From contig JADBJJ010000029.1 of the NCBI GenBank assembly GCA_014874475.1, positions 1 through 64,000 on the forward strand: a stretch of DNA of 64,000 nt. Direction: 5' to 3'. The notes beneath the pieces were generated by a model that made no database searches, was not told where the DNA came from, and worked only from the letters and a program-made list of their open reading frames with translations. Both the position numbers and the translations under genes were made by a program. Of the stretch, positions 37,886-47,044 are shown in pieces (positions within the stretch are counted from its first letter, which is position 1; the number at the start of each line of letters is the position of its first letter). Source of the stretch: Chloroflexota bacterium (GTDB lineage Bacteria > Chloroflexota > Anaerolineae > B4-G1 > DUEL01).

Positions 37886-38656
37886 TTATTTCCCGACCAC
37901 CATTCCAGCGGGGTCAATCTCCCTCAGGATGCGCTGTTCCTCTGGAGTGGGCGGCGCGCTCTCCGGCACATCGGCAGGAATGAGGATTTCAAACTCGCTG
38001 TTGGCCTGAATCTCCTCAACTGTCACTCCCGGATGGCGGCTGAGCAGCATCAGCCGCCGGGTTTCCTCGCCAAAGCCATAGACGCCCAGTTGCGTGATCA
38101 CCCGATAGGGGCCGGTCCCCTCCGGCAGACCGGCAGCCTCACGCGCTCCGGGGCCGGTCAGGTAGCCGGGGGTGGTGACGAAGGGCAGTCGCTTCAGGAA
38201 ACGGCGGCGGTCCTGGCGCATCACGATAATCGTCCGCCAGCAGAGGGAGCCGATGTCGTTGGCACCGCCGCTGCCGGGCAGGCGCACCTCGGGGCGCTCC
38301 CAGTCGCCAAAAACGGTGGTGTTGATGTTGCCGTAGGGATCAATGGCGGCCGCGCCCAGGAAGCCGTAGTCCACATAGCCGCTCTGCAGGGCGCTCATCA
38401 CGTCGTGCATGGACGAAGCGCTGACGGCCCGGTGGAAGGTCCGGGAATCGCCCACGGAGATGGGGAGGACCGGCACCTGGGGGCCAATGCCCCCCGCCTC
38501 AAAGATGATGAGCAGATGGGGGGCGTGGGTGCGTTGGGCCAGCATAGCCGCAATCATGGGTAGACCCGTCCCCACGAAAACGGACTTGCCGTCTTCCAGC
38601 AGGCGCGCGGCCACGCAGGCCAGGAGTTCGGTTGACGTGTAGCGGGCATCAGTCAT
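37886..38656 (-). CDS. CoA-transferase subunit B (glutaconate CoA-transferase-like)
   Basis: 256 aa, class I CoA-transferase beta subunit (VFVGTGLPMIAAMLAQRTHAP at the N-terminus, SASSMHDVMSALQSGYVDYGFLGAAAIDPYGNINTT in the centre). The start at 38656 overlaps the alpha-subunit stop by 8 bases. The acyl substrate is not determined; the group includes glutaconate, 3-oxoacid and steroid-ring CoA-transferases. Confidence 0.85.
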   Translation of the reverse strand: MTDARYTSTELLACVAARLLEDGKSVFVGTGLPMIAAMLAQRTHAPHLLIIFEAGGIGPQVPVLPISVGDSRTFHRAVSASSMHDVMSALQSGYVDYGFLGAAAIDPYGNINTTVFGDWERPEVRLPGSGGANDIGSLCWRTIIVMRQDRRRFLKRLPFVTTPGYLTGPGAREAAGLPEGTGPYRVITQLGVYGFGEETRRLMLLSRHPGVTVEEIQANSEFEILIPADVPESAPPTPEEQRILREIDPAGMVVGK

Positions 38657-39665
38657 TCCCCTCCTCCGGCGCCCACATAGATTCACGCAGTTGCTCCACC
38701 CGTCTCAGGTAGTTCAGTTTTCGGATGCCCCCCACCCTCTCCAGGTACTCTTCAAAGTCCCTCACGCCGAAGACGTAGCGGTCAAAATAGGCCTTCGTCC
38801 CCTCCTCCGTCCGGGACAGGGTGAGCCACTCCCGGATGTGCTCTTCGTCAAAAAAGTACAGGTACGGCATCTGGGTGGGATGCGCGCCGTAGGGGACTTC
38901 GCAGACGGCATCCACCAGGTAGAAGGGGACCACCGTCCGGTCGGGGTGGCGGCGGATCACGTCCTCATCCACAATCTCTTCGGTGGTGATGATGACCCGC
39001 CGGGCGGCCCGGGCCAGTTCAAAATCCTCCACCAGGATGCCGTCTATCTGGGCATTGCCGTACCGGTCGCAGCGGGGGACGTGGAACATAGCCACGTCCG
39101 GATAGGCAGCGGGCAGGAGGCAGATGGGCTTGCCGCTCCAGGGGTCGCGGACAATTTTGGCGGAACTCTTCTCAAAGGTGTCGGTGCCCATAAGGATGCG
39201 AGCAGGGATGAAGGGAAGGCCCATCGCGGCAGCCAGGAAGCGCCATTGGTAGCCCGCGTTGCTGATTTCGGCGACCACTTTGCACTTCCCGGTCTCCACG
39301 GCGCGCCGCCCGGCAGGGGAAAGGCCGCGCAGTTCGTGGCCGAAGGAGTAGGCGACCTCCACCCGGCTCACGCATCCGGCGCCGATGAGGACATCTATAT
39401 CGTGGACGGCGGTCTTTCCGGCCATCGTCAGGTTCTGCCGGCCCTGGCGGATGATTTCGTAGATGAGGGCCATAGGGACGCGGACGTGGCCGAAGCCGCC
39501 GCAGGCGATGAAGTCGCCATCGCGAACGAACTTCTCCACCGCTTCGGCGACTGTCATGGTCTTATCTTTCCGTTCGCGGGACTTGTTTTCCCGCACCCAC
39601 TGACGATGCTCGTCGGGGTCGTGCCAGCCGACCAGTTCACCGTGACCTTCGTAGAGGATTTCCAT
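38649..39665 (-). CDS. CoA-transferase subunit A (glutaconate CoA-transferase-like)
   Basis: 338 aa alpha subunit. Visible elements are TVAEAVEKFVRDGDFIACGGFG, IGAGCVSRVEVAYSFG and VPRCDRYGNAQIDG. In class I transferases the catalytic Glu lies on one of the two subunits; it was not located here with certainty. The C-terminal 80 residues (YLYFFDEEHIREWL onward) form an extra domain as in GctA-like proteins. It forms a two-gene operon with the beta subunit. Confidence 0.85.
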   Translation of the reverse strand: MEILYEGHGELVGWHDPDEHRQWVRENKSRERKDKTMTVAEAVEKFVRDGDFIACGGFGHVRVPMALIYEIIRQGRQNLTMAGKTAVHDIDVLIGAGCVSRVEVAYSFGHELRGLSPAGRRAVETGKCKVVAEISNAGYQWRFLAAAMGLPFIPARILMGTDTFEKSSAKIVRDPWSGKPICLLPAAYPDVAMFHVPRCDRYGNAQIDGILVEDFELARAARRVIITTEEIVDEDVIRRHPDRTVVPFYLVDAVCEVPYGAHPTQMPYLYFFDEEHIREWLTLSRTEEGTKAYFDRYVFGVRDFEEYLERVGGIRKLNYLRRVEQLRESMWAPEEGND

Positions 39666-39774
39666 AGGCGGATTCCCTCACCTCAAGATATGGGTCGGGC
39701 CCCAGCATCCTTCCCGGCCCGCCTCAGCCCTGATGCCTCAGGGAGTCCAGCCGCATCTGGAGGCAGGGTTTTCG

Positions 39775-39797
39775 GCGGATGGCTTCGCCGCCCGCCG
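39775..39797 (-). terminator. GGC-TTC-GCC hairpin after scpA
   Basis: GGCGGATGGC-TTC-GCCGCCCGCC, a 10-bp stem with two non-Watson-Crick positions, begins 11 bases beyond the scpA stop. It is of the same type as the hairpins after glnA and the sulfur operon. Confidence 0.4.
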
Positions 39798-39807
39798 CCC
39801 CCACCGC

Positions 39808-40560
39808 TTATGTTGCGGCCGGAGAGAGTTGCTCCTGCAGACAAGGATAAATGAAAATAGGCCCGAATAACTCCTCTTGCTGCACCCGAATCTGCTCTTG
39901 CTTGATCAGTTCCAGCACAGCCATCAGGGTGACGACGATTTCCGCCCTTCTGGTCACCTCTGTCAGCAGGTCCTGAAAGCAGAGGCGACCCATCTGGGTG
40001 AGCCGCTGCTGAATCCAGCACATCTGTTCAGCCACCGTGATCAGGGGGGGAACGACTACGGTTTCTACTGCAGGGGCCGGATATGTCCGCAATGCCTCTT
40101 GCGCAGCCCGCAACAGGTCTTCCAGTGTTACATCGGCCAGAATGGCAGAGGGGTCCTCTCTTCTCGCATGGGCCTCTCCGGGCCGCGCTACTCGCACGTA
40201 GGCCCGCCAGCCCCGCTCCTCCAATCGCGCCAGTTCCCCCGCGATGACCCGGTACAGCCGATACATTTCCAGTTGCCGGATCAGGTCCGCCGCGACCTCA
40301 TCCTCTTCGCTGCCCCGAGGGCGATACCCCGGCAACAAGACCCGGCTCTTGATGAGCACCAATTTCGCCGCCACCACCAGGAAAGCGGTCAGGTCGGCCA
40401 GACTCCGCCGGCCCATCTCTTCCACAATGGCCAGATACTGGTCCGTCACCTGAGCCAGCGAGATGGCAGTAATATCCAGTTCCTCCCGCTCAATCAACTG
40501 GAGCAGGAGGTCCAGCGGCCCCTCAAAGACCGGCAACTGGATAGGGTAGCAACGAATCAT
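39808..40560 (-). CDS. scpA: Segregation and condensation protein A
   Basis: 250 aa kleisin of the SMC-ScpAB chromosome condensation complex. Typical start: FEGPLDLLLQLIEREELDITAISLAQVTDQYL. The central ADLTAFLVVAAKLVLIKSRVLLP segment and a C-terminal winged helix that binds the SMC head are present. Its start overlaps the acyl-CoA synthetase stop (ATGA). scpB was not seen nearby. Confidence 0.93.
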   Translation of the reverse strand: MIRCYPIQLPVFEGPLDLLLQLIEREELDITAISLAQVTDQYLAIVEEMGRRSLADLTAFLVVAAKLVLIKSRVLLPGYRPRGSEEDEVAADLIRQLEMYRLYRVIAGELARLEERGWRAYVRVARPGEAHARREDPSAILADVTLEDLLRAAQEALRTYPAPAVETVVVPPLITVAEQMCWIQQRLTQMGRLCFQDLLTEVTRRAEIVVTLMAVLELIKQEQIRVQQEELFGPIFIYPCLQEQLSPAAT

Positions 40561-42605
40561 GGAGAATCGGGAGAAGAAGTACCGGCAATGAGCCGGACGT
40601 CGCCCACCAGGACGCCGCGGGGAAGGACGAAGACGGGGTTCAGGTCCATCTCGGCGATGTCCGGGTAGAGGAACGGGAGGTCAGAGACCCGCGCGATGAG
40701 GTCGGCCAGCGCGTCCATATCGCCAGGGGGACGGCCGCGCGCGCCTGTTAGCAGGGCTGCTACGCGGGTCTCCCCAATCATCGCCAACGCCTCGTCCCGG
40801 TCCACCGGCGCCACCCGCAGCGCCACATCCTGCAGGAGTTCGGTGTAGATGCCCCCGGCCCCAAAGGCCACCACCGGGCCGAACTGCGGGTCCCGGAACA
40901 GCCCCACCAGCACTTCCTGCGCATCCCGAATGAAGGGGTAGAGGACGACGCCCCGGAAATCCCGCCTGGCGGCGATCTCCGCCAGGCGCTCAAACCCGGC
41001 GCGGACAGCCTCGTCATCGGCAATGCCCAGGATGACTCCCCCCAACTCCGACTTATGCAGAATCTGCGGGGAGACGACTTTCATCACTACCGGATAGCCA
41101 ATCTCCCGGGCCGCCGTCACCGCTTCGTCTGCGCTGCGGGCTGTACGAAACGCCGGGACAGGGATGCCCTTTGCCTGCAACCAGGCCATCAGGTCCGGCT
41201 CCAGGAGGGAGGCGGGGAAATCGGTTTGCGGCAGGGCACGATGCGAAGCGGAGTGCCACATAGTGGAGTGCTGTCCTGTGTAATACTTCACCAACCGCGC
41301 CAGCGCCGCTACTGCACGCTCGCCAGTGGCGAAATTGGGGATGCCTTGCTCCCGCAGATAATGGACGGCTTCGGCGACGATGGGGCCAGGGAGAAAGGCT
41401 GCCGCCACCGGCTTGCCGCTCTCCCGCGCCGCCTGGACCACTCCGCGCGCCAGCGGAACCGAATCCAGGTAGGCGGGGGCGATGTTCAGCGCTAATGCTG
41501 CGTCGTATTCCTCTAGGACGGTCGTCAAGGTCCGCCGGTATCCTTCTTCTGTCCCCTCCACCGTCAGATCAATGGGATTGGAGAGGCTGCAGTACGGGGG
41601 GAGAAAGGCGGAGAGCCGCTCCCGCAGCGTCGGGGACGGCTCGGTGACCGTCAGCCCCACTTCTTCGGCCCAGTCGGCAGCCAGGACCCCCGGCCCGCCG
41701 GAGTTGGTGACGATGACCACCCGGCGGCCCCGCACCGGAGGGAGGGCGGTGAAGCCCAGGCAGAGGTCAAACATCTCTTCCAGAGAGGTCACCCGCAGCG
41801 CGCCGCACTGGCGCAGCGCGGCGTCGTACACCGCGTCGGCGCCGGCCATAGAGCCGGTGTGGGAGAGGGTGGCCCGTCGGCCGGCCTCCGTCCGTCCGGC
41901 TTTGATGACGATGACCGGTTTGCGGCGCGTGCAGGCCGAAAGGGCGCGCAAAAAGTCCCGCCCCTCCGTCACTTCTTCAATGTACAACGCCACCACCTGC
42001 GTCTCGGGGTCTTCGGCCAGGTATTCCAGGAAATCCCGCTCGGTCAGGTCGGCCCCGTTGCCGTAACTGACGAATTTGGCAATTCCCAGGCCGTGCTCTC
42101 TGGCCCAGGCCAGAAAGACGCCGCCAACAGCGCCGCTCTGGGCGATGAGGGAGACGCCGCCCGCCGGGGGGCGCGTCTCCAGGGTGGGGAAGAGGGCATG
42201 GTGGGTGTTGACGATGCCTGCGCAGTTGGGGCCGACGATCCGGATACCGGTCTTCCGGACGACCTCGCGGATGGCTTCCTCTCCGGCGACGTTGCCTACT
42301 TCCGAGAATCCGGCGGTGATGACGACGGCGGCGCGGGCCCCGGCCTGCGCACATTCCTCCAGGACGGCGGGGACAGTGGCCGCCGGGGTGACGATGATGG
42401 CCAAATCTATCGGCCTGCCGACTTCGGCCACCGACGGGTAGCCCGAGACGCCCAGCGCGCCCTGTCCTTTGGGGTTGACCACTGCCAGGCGCGCGGGTGG
42501 GAAGCCGCCATCCAGCATCTGGCGGAGCAGGTAGTATCCCAGTTTCCCCTCGCCGACTGAGCCGACGAGGGCTACCGTTTGGGGAGTGAAGAGTGATGGC
42601 CACAT
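40557..42605 (-). CDS. Acetate/acyl-CoA ligase (ADP-forming), fused alpha-beta
   Basis: 682 aa. The N-terminal CoA-binding Rossmann domain (VALVGSVGEGKLGYYLL), a succinyl-CoA-synthetase-like region with GPNCAGIVN and LSHTGSMAGADAV (phospho-His candidate), and a C-terminal ATP-grasp domain (VMKVVSPQILHKSELGGVILGI) are all visible. It converts acyl-CoA, ADP and Pi to acid, CoA and ATP, conserving energy by substrate-level phosphorylation, or runs in reverse. The PLP enzyme gene is 31 bases upstream and scpA follows with overlap. Confidence 0.9.
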   Translation of the reverse strand: MWPSLFTPQTVALVGSVGEGKLGYYLLRQMLDGGFPPARLAVVNPKGQGALGVSGYPSVAEVGRPIDLAIIVTPAATVPAVLEECAQAGARAAVVITAGFSEVGNVAGEEAIREVVRKTGIRIVGPNCAGIVNTHHALFPTLETRPPAGGVSLIAQSGAVGGVFLAWAREHGLGIAKFVSYGNGADLTERDFLEYLAEDPETQVVALYIEEVTEGRDFLRALSACTRRKPVIVIKAGRTEAGRRATLSHTGSMAGADAVYDAALRQCGALRVTSLEEMFDLCLGFTALPPVRGRRVVIVTNSGGPGVLAADWAEEVGLTVTEPSPTLRERLSAFLPPYCSLSNPIDLTVEGTEEGYRRTLTTVLEEYDAALALNIAPAYLDSVPLARGVVQAARESGKPVAAAFLPGPIVAEAVHYLREQGIPNFATGERAVAALARLVKYYTGQHSTMWHSASHRALPQTDFPASLLEPDLMAWLQAKGIPVPAFRTARSADEAVTAAREIGYPVVMKVVSPQILHKSELGGVILGIADDEAVRAGFERLAEIAARRDFRGVVLYPFIRDAQEVLVGLFRDPQFGPVVAFGAGGIYTELLQDVALRVAPVDRDEALAMIGETRVAALLTGARGRPPGDMDALADLIARVSDLPFLYPDIAEMDLNPVFVLPRGVLVGDVRLIAGTSSPDSP

Positions 42606-42636
42606 TGGAGAATCGGAGAATGGGAGAAGTTGGGTT

Positions 42637-43614
42637 CTATTCCAGATTGGGGCGGGCGAAGAGGCCGGCGACGCCCCCGGTATGCCAGAAGAGCACTCGC
42701 TCCTGAGGAGAGAACGCGCCCCGCCGGATCAGGTCTATCAGGCCGCCGAAGGCCCGCCCAGTGTAGACCGGGTCCAGGAGCAACCCTTCGGTGCGGGCCA
42801 GCAGGCGAATGGCCTCCCGCTCCAGGTCTCCGATGACGCCGTATCCGCCACCCAGGTAGTTGTCCTCCACGGCAAAGTCCTCCGGGGCGAAGGAGAGGGG
42901 AAGGCCCAGATGGTCGGCAGTGGCTGTGGCCAGTTCAGCCATCCGCTGGCGCAAAGGCCCGGCGAGCAGGTCCACGCTGATGCCCAGGATACGGCCCCGG
43001 TAGCCCAGTACCCGAGCCGCCACCATAAGCCCGGCCTGGGTGCCGCCGCTGGAGGAGGCCAGGATAATATGGTCAAACGAAATCCCTTCCCGCGCCATCT
43101 GGGCCATCAGTTCCTCCATTGCGGCGACGTAGCCACAGACACCCACCGGGTTGCTCCCGCCGTAGGGGACAATATAGGGGCGGCGCCCGTGGGCCTTCAG
43201 CGATTCCGCTACCTCCTCCAGGCGCTCTGCGATGGGGGTATCTCCCGCCCAGACCACATCGGCGCCCAGGAGTTGGTCCAGCAAAAGGTTGCCCTGAGCC
43301 TGGGCGGGGGGATGGCCGCGTAGAACCAGGGTGCAGGCCAGGCCGAAGCGGGCGGCGGCCGCCGCCGTCTGGCGGGCGTGGTTGGATTGAGCCGCCCCGC
43401 AGGTGACCAGAGTATCAGCTTTCTGGGCCAGCGCTTCGGCTACCAGAAACTCCAGTTTGCGGGTCTTGTTCCCGCCGGTTGCCAACCCGGTCTGGTCGTC
43501 TCGCTTCACCCACAGTTGGGGACCCCGTAGCAGGGCCGTCAGCCGGGGCAACATTTCCAGTGGGGTTGGGAGATGGGCGATGGATACTCTGGGATGTCGG
43601 TCGGTCAACATCAT
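42637..43614 (-). CDS. D-cysteine desulfhydrase / ACC deaminase-family PLP enzyme
   Basis: 325 aa fold-type II PLP enzyme. The PLP Lys is in GGNKTRKLEFLVAEAL, the substrate site in CGAAQSNHARQTAAAAA, and the phosphate-binding loop in SSSGGTQAGL. Candidate reactions are D-cysteine to pyruvate, H2S and NH3, or 1-aminocyclopropane-1-carboxylate deamination; sequence alone does not decide. Two adjacent ATG codons (43614, 43611) follow GAAGGGAG; the second has the better spacing. It has a consensus promoter. Confidence 0.85.
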   Translation of the reverse strand: MMLTDRHPRVSIAHLPTPLEMLPRLTALLRGPQLWVKRDDQTGLATGGNKTRKLEFLVAEALAQKADTLVTCGAAQSNHARQTAAAAARFGLACTLVLRGHPPAQAQGNLLLDQLLGADVVWAGDTPIAERLEEVAESLKAHGRRPYIVPYGGSNPVGVCGYVAAMEELMAQMAREGISFDHIILASSSGGTQAGLMVAARVLGYRGRILGISVDLLAGPLRQRMAELATATADHLGLPLSFAPEDFAVEDNYLGGGYGVIGDLEREAIRLLARTEGLLLDPVYTGRAFGGLIDLIRRGAFSPQERVLFWHTGGVAGLFARPNLE

Positions 43615-43658
43615 GCTCCCTTCATAGCCACAAGGTGCAGGCTCTGAGTGAGGCCATA

Positions 43659-43674
43659 CTGGCAAGCATGCCAG
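43659..43674 (-). promoter_or_regulatory. Candidate operator at the PLP-enzyme transcription start
   Basis: Perfect inverted repeat CTGGCA-AGCA-TGCCAG lies just downstream of the -10 box, at the expected start of transcription. It could bind a repressor or form a 5' hairpin in the mRNA. Confidence 0.4.
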
Positions 43675-43675
43675 C

Positions 43676-43703
43676 ATTATAGTGGCAACGGTGGAACTGT
43701 CAA
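43676..43703 (-). promoter_or_regulatory. Consensus sigma70 promoter for the PLP enzyme / acyl-CoA synthetase / scpA operon
   Basis: Perfect TTGACA (43698-43703) and TATAAT (43676-43681) with a 16-base spacer on the minus strand, about 55 bases before the ATG. Confidence 0.85.
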
Positions 43704-43733
43704 CTCCTGGGCGAAGGATCATCGTCTAAAAGT

Positions 43734-43765
43734 CAGAGGCGCACCCGGGGAAAGGCACGCCTCTG
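43734..43765 (-). terminator. Terminator of the glycerol operon
   Basis: Arms CAGAGGCG / CGCCTCTG (8 bp) enclose a GC-rich loop. On the minus strand ACTTTTAGA follows. It lies 52 bases after the DhaM-HPr-EI stop and just before the next promoter. Confidence 0.7.
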
Positions 43766-43816
43766 GCCGTAAACGGGGTGGCACTCCTTCGGGGTTATCG
43801 GGAGGTCGCTCTCCGC

Positions 43817-46390
43817 CTATGTTCCCATTGCGCGAACCGGGGAGCCTATCCGGCCCGATTCCTGCAAATTTCGTAACACATCCTTCAAGTACCGGGTGAC
43901 ATCCGCGGCGGAGGGCAGAAGGATGGCTTGCCGGGCAATTTCTCGGGCTTCGGCTATACTCAGAGCGCGAATCAACTCCTTGGCATAAGGGATAGCAGCA
44001 GGAGTCATACTGAACTCATCCAGTCCCAGCCCCAGAAGCAACGGAATGGCTATCGGTTCGCCAGCCAGTTCTCCGCATAAGCCGACCTTTTTGCCAAATC
44101 GGTGGGCGGTCTCAATGACTTGCTGAATCAGGCGAATCACAGCGGGGTCCAGCGGCTGATAGAGGGACTGCAACTGCTCATTGCCCCGATCGCATGCCAG
44201 GACATATTGCGTCAGGTCATTGGAGCCGATGCTGAAGAAATCCACCAGAGGGACCAGGAGGTCGGCGGCGATGGCCGCCGCTGGCGTCTCCACCATAATG
44301 CCCACCGGAATTTCTCGGGCATAGGGGATCCCCGATCGCTCCAGGTTCGCCTTTGCTTGCTCTAATGCTTCCAAGGCTTGGAGAACCTCGTCCCGGGTGG
44401 AGATCATCGGAAACATCACCCAGACGTTCCGCCCGGCACCTGCCCGGAGGATTGCCCGTAACTGCGGCTGGAATACATCGGGATGACTCAGCGAGAGGCG
44501 AATCGCTCGCACGCCCAGGAAAGGATTCGCCTCGGGAGAAAGTTTCAAGTAGGATAGGGGCTTATCTCCCCCAATATCCAGTGTGCGGATGATAAGGGGA
44601 CGCAAGCCGAGCACATCGGCGATAGCCCGATATGCCGCATGCTGTTCTTCTTCATCGGGCATGGTCGCCCGGTCCACGAACAGAAACTCCGTGCGCAGCA
44701 GGCCTACACCCTCAGCGCCAGAGTCCACTGCCTCGCGGGCTGAGGCCACATCCCCGATATTGGCAAATACCTCCACCCGGTGTCCGTCCAGGGTGATGGC
44801 GGGTTGACCGGCCTGGGAGAGCGCCGCAGCGGCCAGAGCCTCCCGTTGAACCCGGATTTCTTCATACTGACGGAGACGTTCTTGGGAGGGACTGACCTCT
44901 ACCAGACCGGCTTCTCCATCTACAGCCACCATCGTGCCATCGGGGATTTCCAACACTTTTTCGCTCAGACCCACCACTGCCGGAATACCCCACATCCGCG
45001 CCAGGATCGCGACATGAGAAGTTACCCCCCCGCCCACAGCACAGATTCCTTTCACTCTTTCCCGATCCAGACGGGCCGTATCAGAAGGGGTCAAATCTTT
45101 CGCCACCACGATCATCGGATGAGAAAGTGCCCGCAATGGGTCATGCTCCTCAGCCCCGACCAGAATTCGCATCAACCGCCGATGAATATCCCGAACATCC
45201 GCTGCCCGCAATTGGGATAACTCGCTATCTCCCTGCGCGAATTGAGCAACCCATTCGTTGAAAACCTCTTCCACTGCCACCTCGGCATTGGAAACCCGTT
45301 TTCGGATTTTCTCCTCCATCGCTCCGGTCAAAACGGGGTCCTCCAGCATCATCCGCTGGAATTCAAAGATGCGTGCCGTCTGCGGGTCTTGGGCAGCGAC
45401 TTCTTGTTGCAGAGCCAGCAGTTCCTGGCGGGCCTGTTCCAGCGCGCCCTGTAAACGGGACACCTCCGCTTGCACATCGCTCACAACCCGGTGCTCCACA
45501 TGCCAGGTAAGAGGACGGTATTGAAAGACTGGAGCAACGGCAATACCGGAAGAGGCGGGAATGCCCCGCAACCGCCCTTCCATCTCATCTTCTGCAGGCG
45601 GAGGTGCAGTTACTGCCACTTCCGGCCTGGCTTTTGGTGGAGGCGCAGGAGGTGATTCCTCCATCTCGCCAAAACCGCTTTCCACCAGCGCCTGGAGAGT
45701 GCGGATAGCCTCTGCCGCATCTTCTCCCCGCGCCACGATGCGAATCCGCTCTCCCTGCCATGCGGTTCCCTTGCTGGCGACTTCCATCATGCTTTTTGCG
45801 TCCGCCGGAGGACGACTTTGAGAGAGGTTCTGCACCGTGATACTGGCCTGGAAGCGCATCGCGGTTTGCACGAAGAGAGCCGCCGGACGGGCATGCAACC
45901 CCGTCGGGTTGGGCACGATCAACTCCGCACTTTCCTCAGGAACACCCTCTCCGGGCTTTTCTATCTGCGGGGGTGGCAACCCCTCCAGTTCCGGAATCTT
46001 GGATATGGCCAGGGCCTGTTCGGCAGCCCGCTGTACGGTTTCCAGGTCTCCATCCCCGGAAGCCGCGACCACAGCCGCAATGGCGCCTTCCACCAGCGGC
46101 GCGCTGGTCAGGCGTACCCGCTCCTGCCACTCTGGGGGCAGAGTTTCCAGCACCATCTGGGTGACCATCACCGCGCTGCCCAAGTCGGCCAACACCAATA
46201 CATCGCAGCCCTGCTCCAGGACGCGTTCCAGCGCATCCTGGACTTTTTCAAAACTGGTGCCCAGGCGGCCATCCTCTGTCCCGCCTGCCGGCAGCACAGG
46301 GACAGATGCCCCTCCGGCCATCTGCAGGGCTACCTCGCAGACCCCGGTGGCCAATTGTTCACTATGGGCAACGATCACGATACCGACCAA
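43817..46390 (-). CDS. Fused DhaM-HPr-Enzyme I phosphotransferase (PEP-dependent dihydroxyacetone kinase phosphoryl donor)
   Basis: 857 aa, three PTS modules in one chain. Residues 1-130 are a DhaM/EIIA-mannose-type domain with phospho-His9 (IVIVAHS). Residues 155-240 are HPr with His166 (NPTGLHARPAA) and a Ser46-like region (ADAKSMMEV). A Pro/Ala linker follows, then full Enzyme I from about 275 with phospho-His459 (GGVTSHVAILARMWGIP) and the C-terminal PEP-binding part (GSNDLTQYVLACDRGNE, GLCGELAG). It would take phosphate from PEP to DhaL-bound ADP with no other PTS protein. It starts with TTG behind AAGGAG. It is last in the glycerol operon, before a terminator. Confidence 0.93.
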   Translation of the reverse strand: MVGIVIVAHSEQLATGVCEVALQMAGGASVPVLPAGGTEDGRLGTSFEKVQDALERVLEQGCDVLVLADLGSAVMVTQMVLETLPPEWQERVRLTSAPLVEGAIAAVVAASGDGDLETVQRAAEQALAISKIPELEGLPPPQIEKPGEGVPEESAELIVPNPTGLHARPAALFVQTAMRFQASITVQNLSQSRPPADAKSMMEVASKGTAWQGERIRIVARGEDAAEAIRTLQALVESGFGEMEESPPAPPPKARPEVAVTAPPPAEDEMEGRLRGIPASSGIAVAPVFQYRPLTWHVEHRVVSDVQAEVSRLQGALEQARQELLALQQEVAAQDPQTARIFEFQRMMLEDPVLTGAMEEKIRKRVSNAEVAVEEVFNEWVAQFAQGDSELSQLRAADVRDIHRRLMRILVGAEEHDPLRALSHPMIVVAKDLTPSDTARLDRERVKGICAVGGGVTSHVAILARMWGIPAVVGLSEKVLEIPDGTMVAVDGEAGLVEVSPSQERLRQYEEIRVQREALAAAALSQAGQPAITLDGHRVEVFANIGDVASAREAVDSGAEGVGLLRTEFLFVDRATMPDEEEQHAAYRAIADVLGLRPLIIRTLDIGGDKPLSYLKLSPEANPFLGVRAIRLSLSHPDVFQPQLRAILRAGAGRNVWVMFPMISTRDEVLQALEALEQAKANLERSGIPYAREIPVGIMVETPAAAIAADLLVPLVDFFSIGSNDLTQYVLACDRGNEQLQSLYQPLDPAVIRLIQQVIETAHRFGKKVGLCGELAGEPIAIPLLLGLGLDEFSMTPAAIPYAKELIRALSIAEAREIARQAILLPSAADVTRYLKDVLRNLQESGRIGSPVRAMGT

Positions 46391-46432
46391 ACGTAAACTC
46401 CTTCCTGTATGATTCCGGCTATAAAGCCCGAA

Positions 46433-47044
46433 TTATTGCGCCTCGGGATTACATGCGGGACAATCCACGACCTCAACAGGGTCCAGGTCCGGGCAACTCC
46501 CCGTTCCCACATAACCGACATCTCCGCAGCGGCAGGCATACCAACCCTCAGCCAGTTCAGCAAAAGGGATTCGGGGAGCCTTCAGGTCTATGACTTCCAG
46601 GCCGTATTTCCATCGGGCGTTGGTCAGCAGCCAGCGACACCCGGCGGCCTGGAGACGGTCAAAATAATGGCCGAAATGGCGGCAGTGCCGCATTAACAGG
46701 ACACCGACGGTCACCCCGGCGGGAACAGGAAAATCCAGCGCGTTGGCACAAATCACCGCCAGGTTTCGCGGCAGGGAAAAGCCGATTCTCTCCAGCGACC
46801 GGGCCACCAGCAGCGGGTTGACCTCAATGGCATATACCTGCTGGGCATGCTGAGCGAGCCGCAGAGCCAGGCGCAAGTCTCCTGCACCGATTTCTATGAC
46901 GATATCGGCAGGAGTCACATAATCAAAGACAGCACGGTACAACTCCTCGTCGTAGGGGCTGAACCGTGCTTCCCACTCATCCAGGTCGTGGTGCAACAGA
47001 AATGATGCAACGCCGGTATGCTCGTCGTCCCAATCTACCTTCAT
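46433..47044 (-). CDS. SAM-dependent methyltransferase-like protein with a C-terminal Cys cluster
   Basis: 203 aa. The SAM-binding motif I is DIVIEIGAGDLRLALRLA, then VYAIEVNPLL, as in rRNA adenine dimethylase-like folds. The last 40 residues hold CRC, SCP and DCPAC, perhaps a small zinc knuckle. Target unknown. The start at 47044 overlaps the stop of the small membrane-protein gene (ATGA). It sits inside the glycerol operon between the dehydrogenase and the PTS fusion. Confidence 0.65.
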   Translation of the reverse strand: MKVDWDDEHTGVASFLLHHDLDEWEARFSPYDEELYRAVFDYVTPADIVIEIGAGDLRLALRLAQHAQQVYAIEVNPLLVARSLERIGFSLPRNLAVICANALDFPVPAGVTVGVLLMRHCRHFGHYFDRLQAAGCRWLLTNARWKYGLEVIDLKAPRIPFAELAEGWYACRCGDVGYVGTGSCPDLDPVEVVDCPACNPEAQ

